From: Stigmatella aurantiaca DW4/3-1
GTDB lineage: Bacteria > Myxococcota > Myxococcia > Myxococcales > Myxococcaceae
Length of the DNA: 64,000 nucleotides
Assembly: GCF_000165485.1 (NCBI RefSeq)
Contig: NC_014623.1
Coordinates: 8,016,893-8,080,892, forward strand
Direction of reading: 5' to 3'
The notes beneath the pieces were generated by a model. That model was not told where the DNA came from. It was given only the letters and a program-made list of their open reading frames with translations, and did no database searches. The translations under genes were made by a program, and so were the position numbers. Each line of letters starts with the position of its first letter. Within the stretch, counting starts at the first letter, position 1. Positions 1-8,432 of the stretch are shown piece by piece.

Positions 1-876
1 TCCGAGCAGAGCCAGGCCCGCGCCCAGGCCGAGGCACTGGAGCGGCGCCTGAACGGGGAGGAGGACACGGGCAGCGCCACGGCCCAGCCCGCGGTGGCCC
101 GGGGCGAGGGAGAGACCCGCTCCACCGGCCTCTCCTATGGCTCCAGCCTGGGCACCGACGGCATGCGCACCCGCGTCAACCGGCGCTTCGTGGTGAAGTA
201 CTTCAACAACAACCGCGACTTCAGCCAGCGCGCCGACTACGAGGGCCGCATCGTCTCCGCGCTCGACGAGGCCTACGAGCACACCCGCGCCCTGCTCGGC
301 GAGGCGCGCGAGTCGCCCGTGGACGTCGTCCTCTACACGCGCGAGGAGTTCCGGACCCACCGCGGGGAGGCCTGGGCCAATGTGGCCGCCGGGCTCTACG
401 CGGATCAGGCCATCCGCATCAACGACGCAGCCGAATTGACCCAACAGACCAAGGCCACGCTCGTCCACGAGTACGTCCATGCCGCGCTCGATGAGATCTG
501 CGGCGGCGGGCACCTGCTGCCCACCTGGCTCAACGAAGGGCTGGCCGAGTACGTCGAGTGGCGCTACCTCGGCTCCGAGGGGCCCCCCCGGGAGACCGCC
601 GACATGCTCCAGGCGGCGGCCCGGGGTGGAAAATTGCCCAGCCTGGCGCGCCTGTCCCAGGACATGCTGGTCCGCCAGGCCAACCCCGCCCTGGCCTATG
701 CCACCTCCGCCTCCGCCGTCCGGGAGCTGATCAGCCGAGGGGGCGCTCCGAAGCTGCTCTCCCTTGTCCGCGATGTGGGCCAGGGAACCGGCTTCGACCG
801 GGCCCTCCAGACGCATTACGGAATAAACGTGGCCAAGCTGGACGAGGACGTCCAAGCTGCCGCCTCGCGCAGGTAG
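1..876 (+). CDS. Peptidase MA-like gluzincin metalloprotease (5' partial)
   Basis: The frame is open from the first base, so the gene begins upstream of the window; an internal GTG at 94 is probably not the true start. The visible part has an alanine- and glutamate-rich stretch and then a catalytic region with HEYVH (an HExxH zinc site, near base 468) followed about 25 residues later by NEGLAEY, whose Glu is the likely third zinc ligand. That spacing is typical of the peptidase MA/gluzincin clan. Many myxobacterial members carry TPR repeats upstream of this domain; that part cannot be seen here. The substrate is unknown. It is probably exported or envelope-associated, but no signal peptide is visible because the N-terminus is missing. 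Confidence 0.8.
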   Translation, partial: SEQSQARAQAEALERRLNGEEDTGSATAQPAVARGEGETRSTGLSYGSSLGTDGMRTRVNRRFVVKYFNNNRDFSQRADYEGRIVSALDEAYEHTRALLGEARESPVDVVLYTREEFRTHRGEAWANVAAGLYADQAIRINDAAELTQQTKATLVHEYVHAALDEICGGGHLLPTWLNEGLAEYVEWRYLGSEGPPRETADMLQAAARGGKLPSLARLSQDMLVRQANPALAYATSASAVRELISRGGAPKLLSLVRDVGQGTGFDRALQTHYGINVAKLDEDVQAAASRR

Positions 877-1010
877 GGGGCGGCCGAGCCATTCTGATAC
901 GTTTACCCGTTGCCAGGACTCTCCTACACTTTCGCCTTCAAATTTGCGCTTCAGGCGTTCTGGCGGGAACCTCGGCCCCGTCTACGCCCTACCCGTAGCA
1001 AGGTGGACGG

Positions 1011-4000
1011 ATGTCCGACACGCGCGCGGCGATGAGAGAGTTCCGCTTCCTCGATGAGAAGCGGAAGACGGGGAGTCTGTCTCCCCCAGAGGAGGCCCGT
1101 TGGAACGAGCTGCGAGGACACCTCGGTGTCCAAGACGCGCCGGTCCAGGAGCCGCCTGCGGCCGAGGCCTATCCGCAGCAGCCTCACGGCTACTACGGCC
1201 AGGACGGCCAGTGGTACGCCTACCCCGAGGGGTATCCCCCTCCGGCCTATCCACCGCAGTACCCGGGGTATCCGCCTCAGCCCCAGGGCTACTACGGCCA
1301 GGATGGCCAGTGGTACGCCTACCCTGCCCCGTATCCGCCCCAGCCCCAGGGCTACTACGGCCAGGATGGCCAGTGGTACGCCTACCCTGCCCCGTACCCG
1401 CAGCAGGCCTATGATCCGAACCAGGCCTACGCCCAGGGCTACGATCCGAACCAGGGCTATGCCACGTACCCTCCCCCGCAAGGCTACGATCCGAACCAGG
1501 CCTACGATCCGAACCAGGCCTACGATCCGAACCAGGCCTACGCCGCGTACCCTCCCCCGCAAGGCTACGATCCGAACCAGGGCTACGATCCGAACCAGGC
1601 CTACGCCGCGTACCCTCCCCCGCAAGGCTACGATCCGAACCAGGCCTACGCCGCGTACCCTCCCCAGCAGGGCTACGATCCGAACCAGGCCTATGCCTCG
1701 AGCGGTGACGCCCAGCCCCAGGCGTGGCCGGCCGATTCGAGCCAGACCTACGCGAACTACCCTCCGCAAGGCACGGAGACCCCCCAGGCTTACGCTCAGG
1801 AGAGCGAGGCATATGCGGCCACGCCCGAGCCTTCCTGGCAGGAGCCCGCGGCAGCCCCCGAGAGCATTCAGCTGGGTTCGGAAGATGTCGATATCCCCTC
1901 CCTGAGTGGTCCCGCCCCCTGGGCGACGGAGGCACAGCCCCCAGAGCCCCAGGCCGCGGCCGCCGAGGAGTTCGCGGACGCTGACGCCAGCGAAGTGTCC
2001 TCCGCGGATGATCTTCTCGAAGTCTCCGACTCCGACGTCACCGACATGGACAGCGCTCCGGGGGCCCCCTCCTTCGAGGAGCCGGGCACCCCCCAGGCGA
2101 TTGCCTCCTCCTACGAGGCCGAACCGTCCTCAGAGCCGATGGAGTCCTCGGACGCCATCGAGCTTCAGGGCGACGATGTCGATCTGATCGACTCGGATTC
2201 CGATGCCGTGGCCGAAGCGGCCCCGGAGCCGGGCTCCGAGACCGTCCTGGAAGCGTCTTTCGACGATGTCGCCCCCGCCGAAGCCCCCGCTCAGCCCGAG
2301 CTGGCCTCCTCCGTTCCGGAACTGGACCTGGAGAGTGCCGGCGCAATGGGGGCCGAGGCGCCCGCGGAGGCCCCGCAGGCATTCGACATGGAGCCCCTGC
2401 CCGCCTCGGCGGACACGGACGCGCCACTCGAAGAGCTGTCCCTGTCCACCGCGGACATGACGTCCGAGGAGCTTCCTGCTCCCGCCGAGGAGGCCCCGCA
2501 GGAGACCGGTGCTCTTCCGGTGATGGAACTGGACCTCCCCCCGGTAGAGGCGACCGGGGCGGACGCGGACAACATCCCCATGATGGAGATGGAGACACTC
2601 CCCTCCGAGGAGCTGTCTCCCCCGCAGGAGCCTTCCGCCAGCATCGGGGCGGAGGAAGAGGACCCCATCACGGAGGCCGAGGCCCCCACCTTCGACGTCA
2701 CCGAACTGGAGATGGAACCCGCGGGCGAGGCGGCAGCCGCGCCCCAGCCCCTGTCTGCCGAGCCGGAGCTGGAGCCCATCCCCGAGGAGCTCTCCACCAC
2801 CGAACCCACCCTCGAGGCGGCTGACCTGGGCGCTGAGATCGAGCCCGCGCCGGAGGCCTCTCCTTTCCCCGTCAGCGAAGTACCTCCTTCGCTCCAGCTC
2901 CGCCGCGTGCAGGTCGCCCCCGACCTCCAAGCGGACACCATCGAGATCGACGAAACCTTCGGCGCGGAGCCTCCTGCTGCCGCTCCGGAAGTTCCCTGGG
3001 ATCTGGCGTCCTCGGAGTCTCCAGAGGCCGAGCCGCTCCAATCCCCGCCCATGCCGGCCGAGGAGCTCTCCCTCGACGGCAACCCGGAAGAGGCCGTTCC
3101 CCTCGCGACCAACGCGGACCTCGCGCAGGAAGGCTCGATCCAGAGCTCTTGGGACTCCGAGCGGGCCATGGACCTCCCCGTCTCGTCCACCCAGGACGAT
3201 GCCCTTGAGCTGGCCGAGCCCTCCGCGGAGCTCCAGCCCATGACTCCCGAGGCAAGCGACGGCTGGAGCACCGAGCCGGCCCCAGCGGAGCAAGCCCCCG
3301 AGGCAGCTCAGCCTGAGTGGGCCACGTCCGAAGGAGAAGCTTCCGCGGAGGCCGCCTCGTCGTGGGCCGTGCCCGAGCCGTCCGCCGCGTCTGACTGGGC
3401 CACGCCCGCCGGGCAGGACACCGCCTGGAGCCCCCCTGAAGCCACCGCCACCCCTGGGGAGTGGGGAGGCGCCGCGGTGGCCCAGGAACCTGTCCCCGTC
3501 GAGATTCCCTCGGAATGGGGAGGCTCCACCGAAGTCCCCCTGGCCCCAGACCCGGCCCCGGAATGGGCCGACACTTCCGGCCTCCCCCCCGCCGAGGAGT
3601 CTGGGTCGCAGTGGGCAGTCCCTCCGACGGAAACACCCACGGAGTGGGGACCGGCCGATGCCTCCGCGGACGCCCCGCCCGTCCAGCAGTCCTCGTGGGA
3701 AAGCCCGGCGGAGAGTCCGCCCGCGGAATGGGGAGCCGCCGAAGAGGCGCAGCCCGTCCTCGAGGCCCCTCCCACGGAACAGGACTCCCCCTGGGCCCCC
3801 CCGGCCGAGGCCAGCCCTCAGGCCGAATGGACGGAGCCCGCGGAGACGCCTGCCTGGTCCTCATCCGAGAGCGCGCCGGAAGCGCCCTCGTGGGAGTCCG
3901 CCCCCGCGGAGCCACCCTCCCCCGCCCCCCAGGCGGCTGGAACGGATGACGAGTGGACAGAGCCTCCTTCGGCGGAGAACCCTCCCTCTTTGGGGTGGGC

Positions 4001-5069
4001 CACCGATGCCTCGGGAACCCAACAGCAAGCCGCGGACTGGGCCGAGCCCGAACCCGAGTGGGCCAAGAACCCTCCCGCGAGGGATCAGTTCGGCTCCACC
4101 TCAGAGATCAGCACGTGGGGCTCGGAGCAGGAATCCGACTACGGCTTCCAAGGTCAGAACGCTCCTGCCAGCCCCTTTGCCGAACCAATGGAGAACCTGG
4201 AGTCCGAAGCCCAGCGGCCGGTGTCCGCCGCTCCTGCCTTCGAGCCTCCCGCCCTGGAGTCCGCGGATCCCGAGCTGATCATCGACGATGTTCCCCCACC
4301 CGCCCCTCTCGAGACGGCCGAGCCCGAGCCGAGCATCGACGTCAGCTTCGAGGACGTCCCGCCCGCTCCGCCCGCGCCTCCCGAAGAGCTGCCCGTGGTG
4401 GAGCTGGCCGATGTGGAGTTCTCGGAAGAGCCCGTGGCGGCGCCTGCCCTGGCCCCCCCGCCCCCGGCCAAGACCGTTCCCCTGCCGCCTCCAGCCCGTC
4501 CTCCGCCCGCCATGCCGGTGAGGGCCATGCCGCCCCCTCCGCCGCCCGCAACCCCCGCGCCCATTCGCGCCATCGCGGGCAAGGCCGTCGCGGCCCCGCC
4601 TCCGCCCCCGAGCCTGCCGTCCATCGACATCGAGGAGGCTCCCCTCTTCGAGCCGATGGGCAATCCGCTGGAGCTTCAGGCCTCCGCTCCGCCCACCTGC
4701 TTCGTGGAGGGTGAGCACCGCGTCATCATCCACACCGTGGAGGGCCAGGTGAAGCGCGGCACCATCCGCGACGTGGACCTGCTCGACGAGAACATTGCCC
4801 TGGAGCAGCAGACCGGCTTCACCCCGGAGCGCATCCCCGGCAAGCGCGTGAAGGCCATCTTCTTCATGCTGCCCGCGGGGGCACGTCAGCCGCAGGTCGA
4901 AGGACAGAAGATCCGCGTCACCTTCAACGATGGCCGCCAGGTGGCGGGCTTCTCGCGCGACTTCAAGGCCGACGGCCAGGGCTTCTTCCTCATCCCCGCG
5001 GACAACCGCACCAACACCGCGCGCATCTTCGTCTACCGCTCGAGCATCCAGGCCATCGCCGAGGGGTAG
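1011..5069 (+). CDS. Giant low-complexity protein with prion-like repeats and small C-terminal domain
   Basis: The 1352-residue product has four parts. Residues 1-40 are a charged helical N-terminus (MSDTRAAMREFRFLDEKRKT). Residues 60-230 are aromatic repeats: three copies of GYYGQDGQWYAYP and nine of YDPNQ. Residues about 240-1220 are acidic, proline-rich and surely disordered; the stretch 765-1045 carries about twenty tryptophans in short EWG, EWA and SWE motifs. The last 120 residues form a compact domain that begins near CFVEGEHRVIIHTVEG and resembles the uncharacterised PilZ-like/DUF6982 type found in myxobacteria. No signal peptide or membrane segment is seen, so it is probably cytoplasmic. 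Its function is unknown; scaffolding or condensate formation is inference. It converges on yceI, with a hairpin between the two genes. Confidence 0.85.
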   Translation: MSDTRAAMREFRFLDEKRKTGSLSPPEEARWNELRGHLGVQDAPVQEPPAAEAYPQQPHGYYGQDGQWYAYPEGYPPPAYPPQYPGYPPQPQGYYGQDGQWYAYPAPYPPQPQGYYGQDGQWYAYPAPYPQQAYDPNQAYAQGYDPNQGYATYPPPQGYDPNQAYDPNQAYDPNQAYAAYPPPQGYDPNQGYDPNQAYAAYPPPQGYDPNQAYAAYPPQQGYDPNQAYASSGDAQPQAWPADSSQTYANYPPQGTETPQAYAQESEAYAATPEPSWQEPAAAPESIQLGSEDVDIPSLSGPAPWATEAQPPEPQAAAAEEFADADASEVSSADDLLEVSDSDVTDMDSAPGAPSFEEPGTPQAIASSYEAEPSSEPMESSDAIELQGDDVDLIDSDSDAVAEAAPEPGSETVLEASFDDVAPAEAPAQPELASSVPELDLESAGAMGAEAPAEAPQAFDMEPLPASADTDAPLEELSLSTADMTSEELPAPAEEAPQETGALPVMELDLPPVEATGADADNIPMMEMETLPSEELSPPQEPSASIGAEEEDPITEAEAPTFDVTELEMEPAGEAAAAPQPLSAEPELEPIPEELSTTEPTLEAADLGAEIEPAPEASPFPVSEVPPSLQLRRVQVAPDLQADTIEIDETFGAEPPAAAPEVPWDLASSESPEAEPLQSPPMPAEELSLDGNPEEAVPLATNADLAQEGSIQSSWDSERAMDLPVSSTQDDALELAEPSAELQPMTPEASDGWSTEPAPAEQAPEAAQPEWATSEGEASAEAASSWAVPEPSAASDWATPAGQDTAWSPPEATATPGEWGGAAVAQEPVPVEIPSEWGGSTEVPLAPDPAPEWADTSGLPPAEESGSQWAVPPTETPTEWGPADASADAPPVQQSSWESPAESPPAEWGAAEEAQPVLEAPPTEQDSPWAPPAEASPQAEWTEPAETPAWSSSESAPEAPSWESAPAEPPSPAPQAAGTDDEWTEPPSAENPPSLGWATDASGTQQQAADWAEPEPEWAKNPPARDQFGSTSEISTWGSEQESDYGFQGQNAPASPFAEPMENLESEAQRPVSAAPAFEPPALESADPELIIDDVPPPAPLETAEPEPSIDVSFEDVPPAPPAPPEELPVVELADVEFSEEPVAAPALAPPPPAKTVPLPPPARPPPAMPVRAMPPPPPPATPAPIRAIAGKAVAAPPPPPSLPSIDIEEAPLFEPMGNPLELQASAPPTCFVEGEHRVIIHTVEGQVKRGTIRDVDLLDENIALEQQTGFTPERIPGKRVKAIFFMLPAGARQPQVEGQKIRVTFNDGRQVAGFSRDFKADGQGFFLIPADNRTNTARIFVYRSSIQAIAEG
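1188..1700 (+). repeat. In-frame tandem repeats encoding GYYGQDGQWYAYP and YDPNQ units
   Basis: Near-identical DNA units lie inside the large CDS. Three copies encode GYYGQDGQWYAYP (protein residues 60-72, 93-105, 114-126). Nine copies encode YDPNQ (tyrosines at residues 134, 144, 159, 165, 171, 186, 192, 207, 222), mostly separated by AYAAYPPPQG. The DNA identity between units (gatccgaaccaggcctac recurs) suggests recent expansion by slippage or unequal exchange, and copy number is likely to vary between strains. Confidence 0.9.
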
Positions 5070-5084
5070 TGGCCCGCAGCGAAA

Positions 5085-5110
5085 GAGGGGCCTCGTGACC
5101 GAGGCCCCTC
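5085..5110. terminator. Perfect 11-bp hairpin between convergent genes
   Basis: GAGGGGCCTCG and its exact reverse complement are separated by the loop TGAC. It sits between the stop codons of the large repetitive gene (+) and yceI (-). It has no U-tract, so it is probably a bidirectional hairpin barrier or terminator. Confidence 0.6.
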
Positions 5111-5139
5111 CGGAACGCTCACGCGAGCGCGAACGGGGA

Positions 5140-5754
5140 TTACTTGGCGGGCGCGGGCGCGGCGTCCTTCTTGATGAGCGACAGGTCGAGCACCACGGCC
5201 ACCTCATCGCTCACCGCCACGCCACCGGCCTCCAGCGCTTGGTTCCAGGTCAGACCGTACTCCTTGCGGCTGAGCTTGGTCGTCGCGGAAACACCCCGGC
5301 GCAGGTTGCCCCAGGGATCCTTGGTCTCCTTGGCCGGCGAGAGCACGTCGAGGGTGACCGGCTTGGTCACGCCGTGGAGCGTCAGGTCGCCCACGACCTT
5401 GAACTTGTCCTTGCCGTTGGCCTTCACGCTCGTCGACTTGAAGGTCATGGCCGGGTACTTCTCGACTTCGAAGAAGTCCGGGCTCTTGAGGTGCGCATCG
5501 CGCTTGGGCTCGTTGGTGTTGACCGTCGTCGTGTCGATGCTCGCTTCGATGGTCGACTTCGAGACGTCCTTGTCATCCAGGTTGACCGTCCCGGTGACCT
5601 TGCCGAACGCCCCCTCCACGTTCGAGATCATCAGGTGCCGCACGGTGAACCGGGCCGCCGAGTGCGCGGGATCAATCTCCCAGGTGGAGGCGGCGGCAAT
5701 GGAGGGAACCGCGATGGCGGCGGCGGCGATGACGGACTTGAGCAGCATCTTCAT
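5140..5754 (-). CDS. YceI family periplasmic lipid-binding protein
   Basis: This 204-residue protein has a Sec signal peptide (MKMLLKSVIAAAAIAVPSIAAAS) followed by the YceI lipocalin-like barrel. Family marks are WEIDPAHSAARFTVRHLMISNV at the start of the mature protein, TVNTNEPKRDAHLKSPDFFEVEKYP, the phrase GDLTLHGVTKPV, and a C-terminal D-L-S-L-I-K strand. YceI proteins bind isoprenoid quinones or other amphiphiles in the periplasm. The start is supported by GGAGAACACC just upstream. It lies 21 nt downstream of the dioxygenase gene on the same strand, so the two are probably co-transcribed. Confidence 0.93.
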   Translation of the reverse strand: MKMLLKSVIAAAAIAVPSIAAASTWEIDPAHSAARFTVRHLMISNVEGAFGKVTGTVNLDDKDVSKSTIEASIDTTTVNTNEPKRDAHLKSPDFFEVEKYPAMTFKSTSVKANGKDKFKVVGDLTLHGVTKPVTLDVLSPAKETKDPWGNLRRGVSATTKLSRKEYGLTWNQALEAGGVAVSDEVAVVLDLSLIKKDAAPAPAK

Positions 5755-5775
5755 GGTGTTCTCCAGTGAGAAAGT

Positions 5776-6672
5776 TCAAGCGCCCAGCGCGAAGCTGCGC
5801 ATGGACAAAGTTCCGTGATGGAAGCCCTCGAAAATCGGGATGAGACGGTCCTCGGGGAGGGCAGCACCGAGGACGAAATAGAGCGGTAAGAAATGCTCGG
5901 GGGTTGGATGCGCCAGCCGGGCATTCGGTGCGCGGGTCCACTCCAAGAGCTGTTGGAAGTCACGGGCCTCGAGCCGGTCCGCCACCCACGCATCGAACGC
6001 CTGCGCCCAGGACTGTGGGGGCGCGGCCTTGTCCTGAAACACCACGCGGCGCAGGTTGTGGCTCACACCGCCACTGCCCAGGAGCAACACCCCTTGGGCA
6101 CGCAAGGGGCGCAGCGCCTCCCCCATGCGCATCACCTCCGCCGCCGAGGCTTCCCGAGACATGGACACCTGCACCACGGGCACGTTCGCCGCGGGCAGCG
6201 CCAGCCGCAGCGGCACCCAGGTACCATGATCCAATCCCCGCTCGGCATCCGCCACGCAGGAGAAGCCCGCGGCCGACAGGCGCTCCACGGCCTCCCGGGC
6301 CACCGAGGGCTCTCCCGGGCAGGGATATGTCAGCCGGTAGAGGGCCTCCGGAAAACCACCAAAGTCATAGATGAGGGACGGCGTGGGGCTCGCGGTGACA
6401 CGCACACCGCCGGGAGTCTCCCAGTGCGCGGAGACCACCACGATGGCCCGGACGCCGCCCACGTTCTCGCCAAAGCCCCGGAGCGCCTTCGGGTAGGCAT
6501 CCGCATCCAACGCCACCATGGGCGACCCATGGGAAATGAACGCCGCGGGGGCCATGGCGGGGGTCCGCCCAGCGCCGGGTCCCCCCGTCTCCGAGACACT
6601 CGCCACGCCGACGGCCGCCGCCATCTGGAGCACCTCGCGCCTGTCGAACCCAGAGCCCATGCTCCTGCCCAT
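5776..6672 (-). CDS. DODA-type extradiol aromatic ring-opening dioxygenase (LigB fold)
   Basis: This 298-residue protein belongs to the class III extradiol / 4,5-DOPA dioxygenase family, which opens catecholic rings using a metal held by histidines. Visible family features are FISHGSPMVALD near residue 48, VVSAHWETPGGVRV, LDHGTWVPLRLALP and GSGGVSHNLRRV, which supply the histidine ligands. The N-terminus has DRREVLQMAAAVG followed by a hydrophobic, small-residue stretch, a possible Tat signal. A second ATG 12 nt downstream (MGSGFDRRE) is an equally good start. It is the first gene of a pair with yceI and is divergent from the sigma-54 activator, which may control it. The natural substrate is unknown. 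Confidence 0.88.
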   Translation of the reverse strand: MGRSMGSGFDRREVLQMAAAVGVASVSETGGPGAGRTPAMAPAAFISHGSPMVALDADAYPKALRGFGENVGGVRAIVVVSAHWETPGGVRVTASPTPSLIYDFGGFPEALYRLTYPCPGEPSVAREAVERLSAAGFSCVADAERGLDHGTWVPLRLALPAANVPVVQVSMSREASAAEVMRMGEALRPLRAQGVLLLGSGGVSHNLRRVVFQDKAAPPQSWAQAFDAWVADRLEARDFQQLLEWTRAPNARLAHPTPEHFLPLYFVLGAALPEDRLIPIFEGFHHGTLSMRSFALGA

Positions 6673-6796
6673 AGCAAGGTGGAGACCAAGGTCAAGGATC
6701 GTTCAAATGCCCGGAATCACTTCGATAGTTGGGGTTCCATTCACATGGAAGCTCTCAAAATGATAGGTTTTGCCATCCTTTTGAGAGAGGTGTGGC

Positions 6797-8431
6797 ATGG
6801 CGAATCTTCTGGATCTGAGGGAGCTGCTGTCGTTCGAGCCGGGCGGCGGCCTCATTCACTTCGCGGGCCAGCGGGCCCTGGTGATGGACGCCGTGGCGCT
6901 GGGGCTGCTGCGCAAGGAGCTGATCTCCATGCTGGGCATGACGGCCGCGCGCGGCATCCTGACGCGGCTGGGGTATGCGCACGGCTGGCGGACGGCCGAG
7001 GCCATGAAGACGGCCATCCCCTGGCCGGACGAGAGCGTCTGGCGCCGGGCGGGGGGACGGCTGCACACCTTGCAAGGCCAGGTGCTGCTCGAGCCCGTGG
7101 AGCGGGGGCCGGAGGATGGACCCGTGCCGTTCGCGGAGGCCCTGTGGCGGGAGTCCTACGAGGCCGAGCAACACCTGCTTCACGTGGGCCAGGCGGATCA
7201 ACCCGTGTGCTGGAGCCTCACCGGGTTCGCCAGCGGGTACATGAGCTACTGCAACGGCAAGGCCATCTACTGCCTCGAGACGCGGTGCGTGGGCAAGGGG
7301 GACGCGGTCTGCCAGATCATCGGCAAGTCCGCCGAGGAGTGGGGCTCCGCGTGCGTGGAGGCGCTGAGCTTCTATGAGACGCGGTGCATGGAAGGGGTGC
7401 TGGGCCAGGTGACGGAGGCCCTCAAGGAGGCCGAGCAGAAGCTGCGGGTGAAGCGGCGGACGCTGGCGCGGGTGGGGGGCGACTCGGAGGACCCTTCCGG
7501 GCTGGTGGTCCGCACGGAGGCCATGCGGCGGGTGCTGTCCCTGGCGCGCCGGGCGGCGAAGGTGGACTCCACCGTCCTCATCACCGGCGAGAGCGGCGTG
7601 GGCAAGGAGCGCATCGCCCGGCTCATCCACGACGAGTCGGCGCGGGCCCACAAGGCGTTCGTCGCCGTCAACTGCGCGGCCGTCACCGAGAGCCTCCTGG
7701 AGAGCGAGCTGTTCGGCCACGCCAAGGGGGCCTTCACGGGCGCCACGCATGACCGCCCCGGCCTCTTCGAGGCCGCCAACGGGGGCACCCTCTTCCTGGA
7801 CGAGGTGGGGGAAGTCCCTCCCGCCATGCAGGCCCGGCTCCTGCGCGCGCTCCAGGAGAAAGAGGTGCGGCGCGTGGGCGAGAACCAGAACCGCAAGGTG
7901 GACGTGCGCGTGGTGGCGGCCACCAACCGCACCCTCCTGGAAGAGGTGAGCGCGGGCCGCTTCCGGCAAGACCTCTACTACCGGCTGCGCGTCATCGAGC
8001 TGAAGGTGCTCCCGCTCCGGGAGCGGCGGGAGGACATCCTGCCGCTGGCGAGACAGCTGCTGGCCGAGGCCTCCGAACGGCTGGGCCGCAAGGTGGCCTC
8101 CTTCTCACCGGAGGCGGCGGACCAACTGCTGCGCTACGGGTGGCCGGGCAACGTGCGCGAGCTGGCCAACGCCATCGAGCGCGCGGTGGCCCTCCACGAG
8201 GGGGCGCGCATTGAACGGGACGACCTGCCCGAGGAGGTCCGCGAGGCCCAGCCCAGCTTCCTGCCGGGAAGTTCCCCCCGAACCCTGGAGGACATGGAGC
8301 GCGAGTACATTCTCGCGGTGCTGGCGCGCAACAGCGGCAACCGCTCCCGCACCGCGGAACAACTCGACATCGGCCTGGCCACGCTCTACCGCAAGCTCAA
8401 GCAGTACGGCCACCCGGAGGCGCCGAACTGA
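6797..8431 (+). CDS. Sigma-54-dependent activator, XylR_N/V4R sensor, AAA+ and Fis-type HTH
   Basis: The 544-residue regulator has an XylR N-terminal sensory region (residues about 1-110) followed by a V4R small-molecule-binding domain with several cysteines (about 130-195). A coiled linker comes next, then a sigma-54 AAA+ domain: Walker A GESGVGK at 264-270, the sigma-54-contact loop GAFTGA at 311-316 and Walker B GGTLFLDE at 329-336. The end is a Fis-type helix-turn-helix (NRSRTAEQLDIGLATLYRKLKQ). By family analogy it binds an aromatic ligand and activates sigma-54 promoters. The ribosome site GAGAGAGG precedes the ATG. It is divergent from the ring-opening dioxygenase, which fits aromatic sensing, but no -24/-12 promoter was recognised in the 124-nt gap. 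Confidence 0.93.
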   Translation: MANLLDLRELLSFEPGGGLIHFAGQRALVMDAVALGLLRKELISMLGMTAARGILTRLGYAHGWRTAEAMKTAIPWPDESVWRRAGGRLHTLQGQVLLEPVERGPEDGPVPFAEALWRESYEAEQHLLHVGQADQPVCWSLTGFASGYMSYCNGKAIYCLETRCVGKGDAVCQIIGKSAEEWGSACVEALSFYETRCMEGVLGQVTEALKEAEQKLRVKRRTLARVGGDSEDPSGLVVRTEAMRRVLSLARRAAKVDSTVLITGESGVGKERIARLIHDESARAHKAFVAVNCAAVTESLLESELFGHAKGAFTGATHDRPGLFEAANGGTLFLDEVGEVPPAMQARLLRALQEKEVRRVGENQNRKVDVRVVAATNRTLLEEVSAGRFRQDLYYRLRVIELKVLPLRERREDILPLARQLLAEASERLGRKVASFSPEAADQLLRYGWPGNVRELANAIERAVALHEGARIERDDLPEEVREAQPSFLPGSSPRTLEDMEREYILAVLARNSGNRSRTAEQLDIGLATLYRKLKQYGHPEAPN

Positions 8432-8432
8432 G

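Noticed and set aside
1188-1700. Possible CRISPR-like or satellite repeat
   Set aside because: The units are in-frame and encode YDPNQ/GYYGQDG repeats; there are no unique spacers of constant length.
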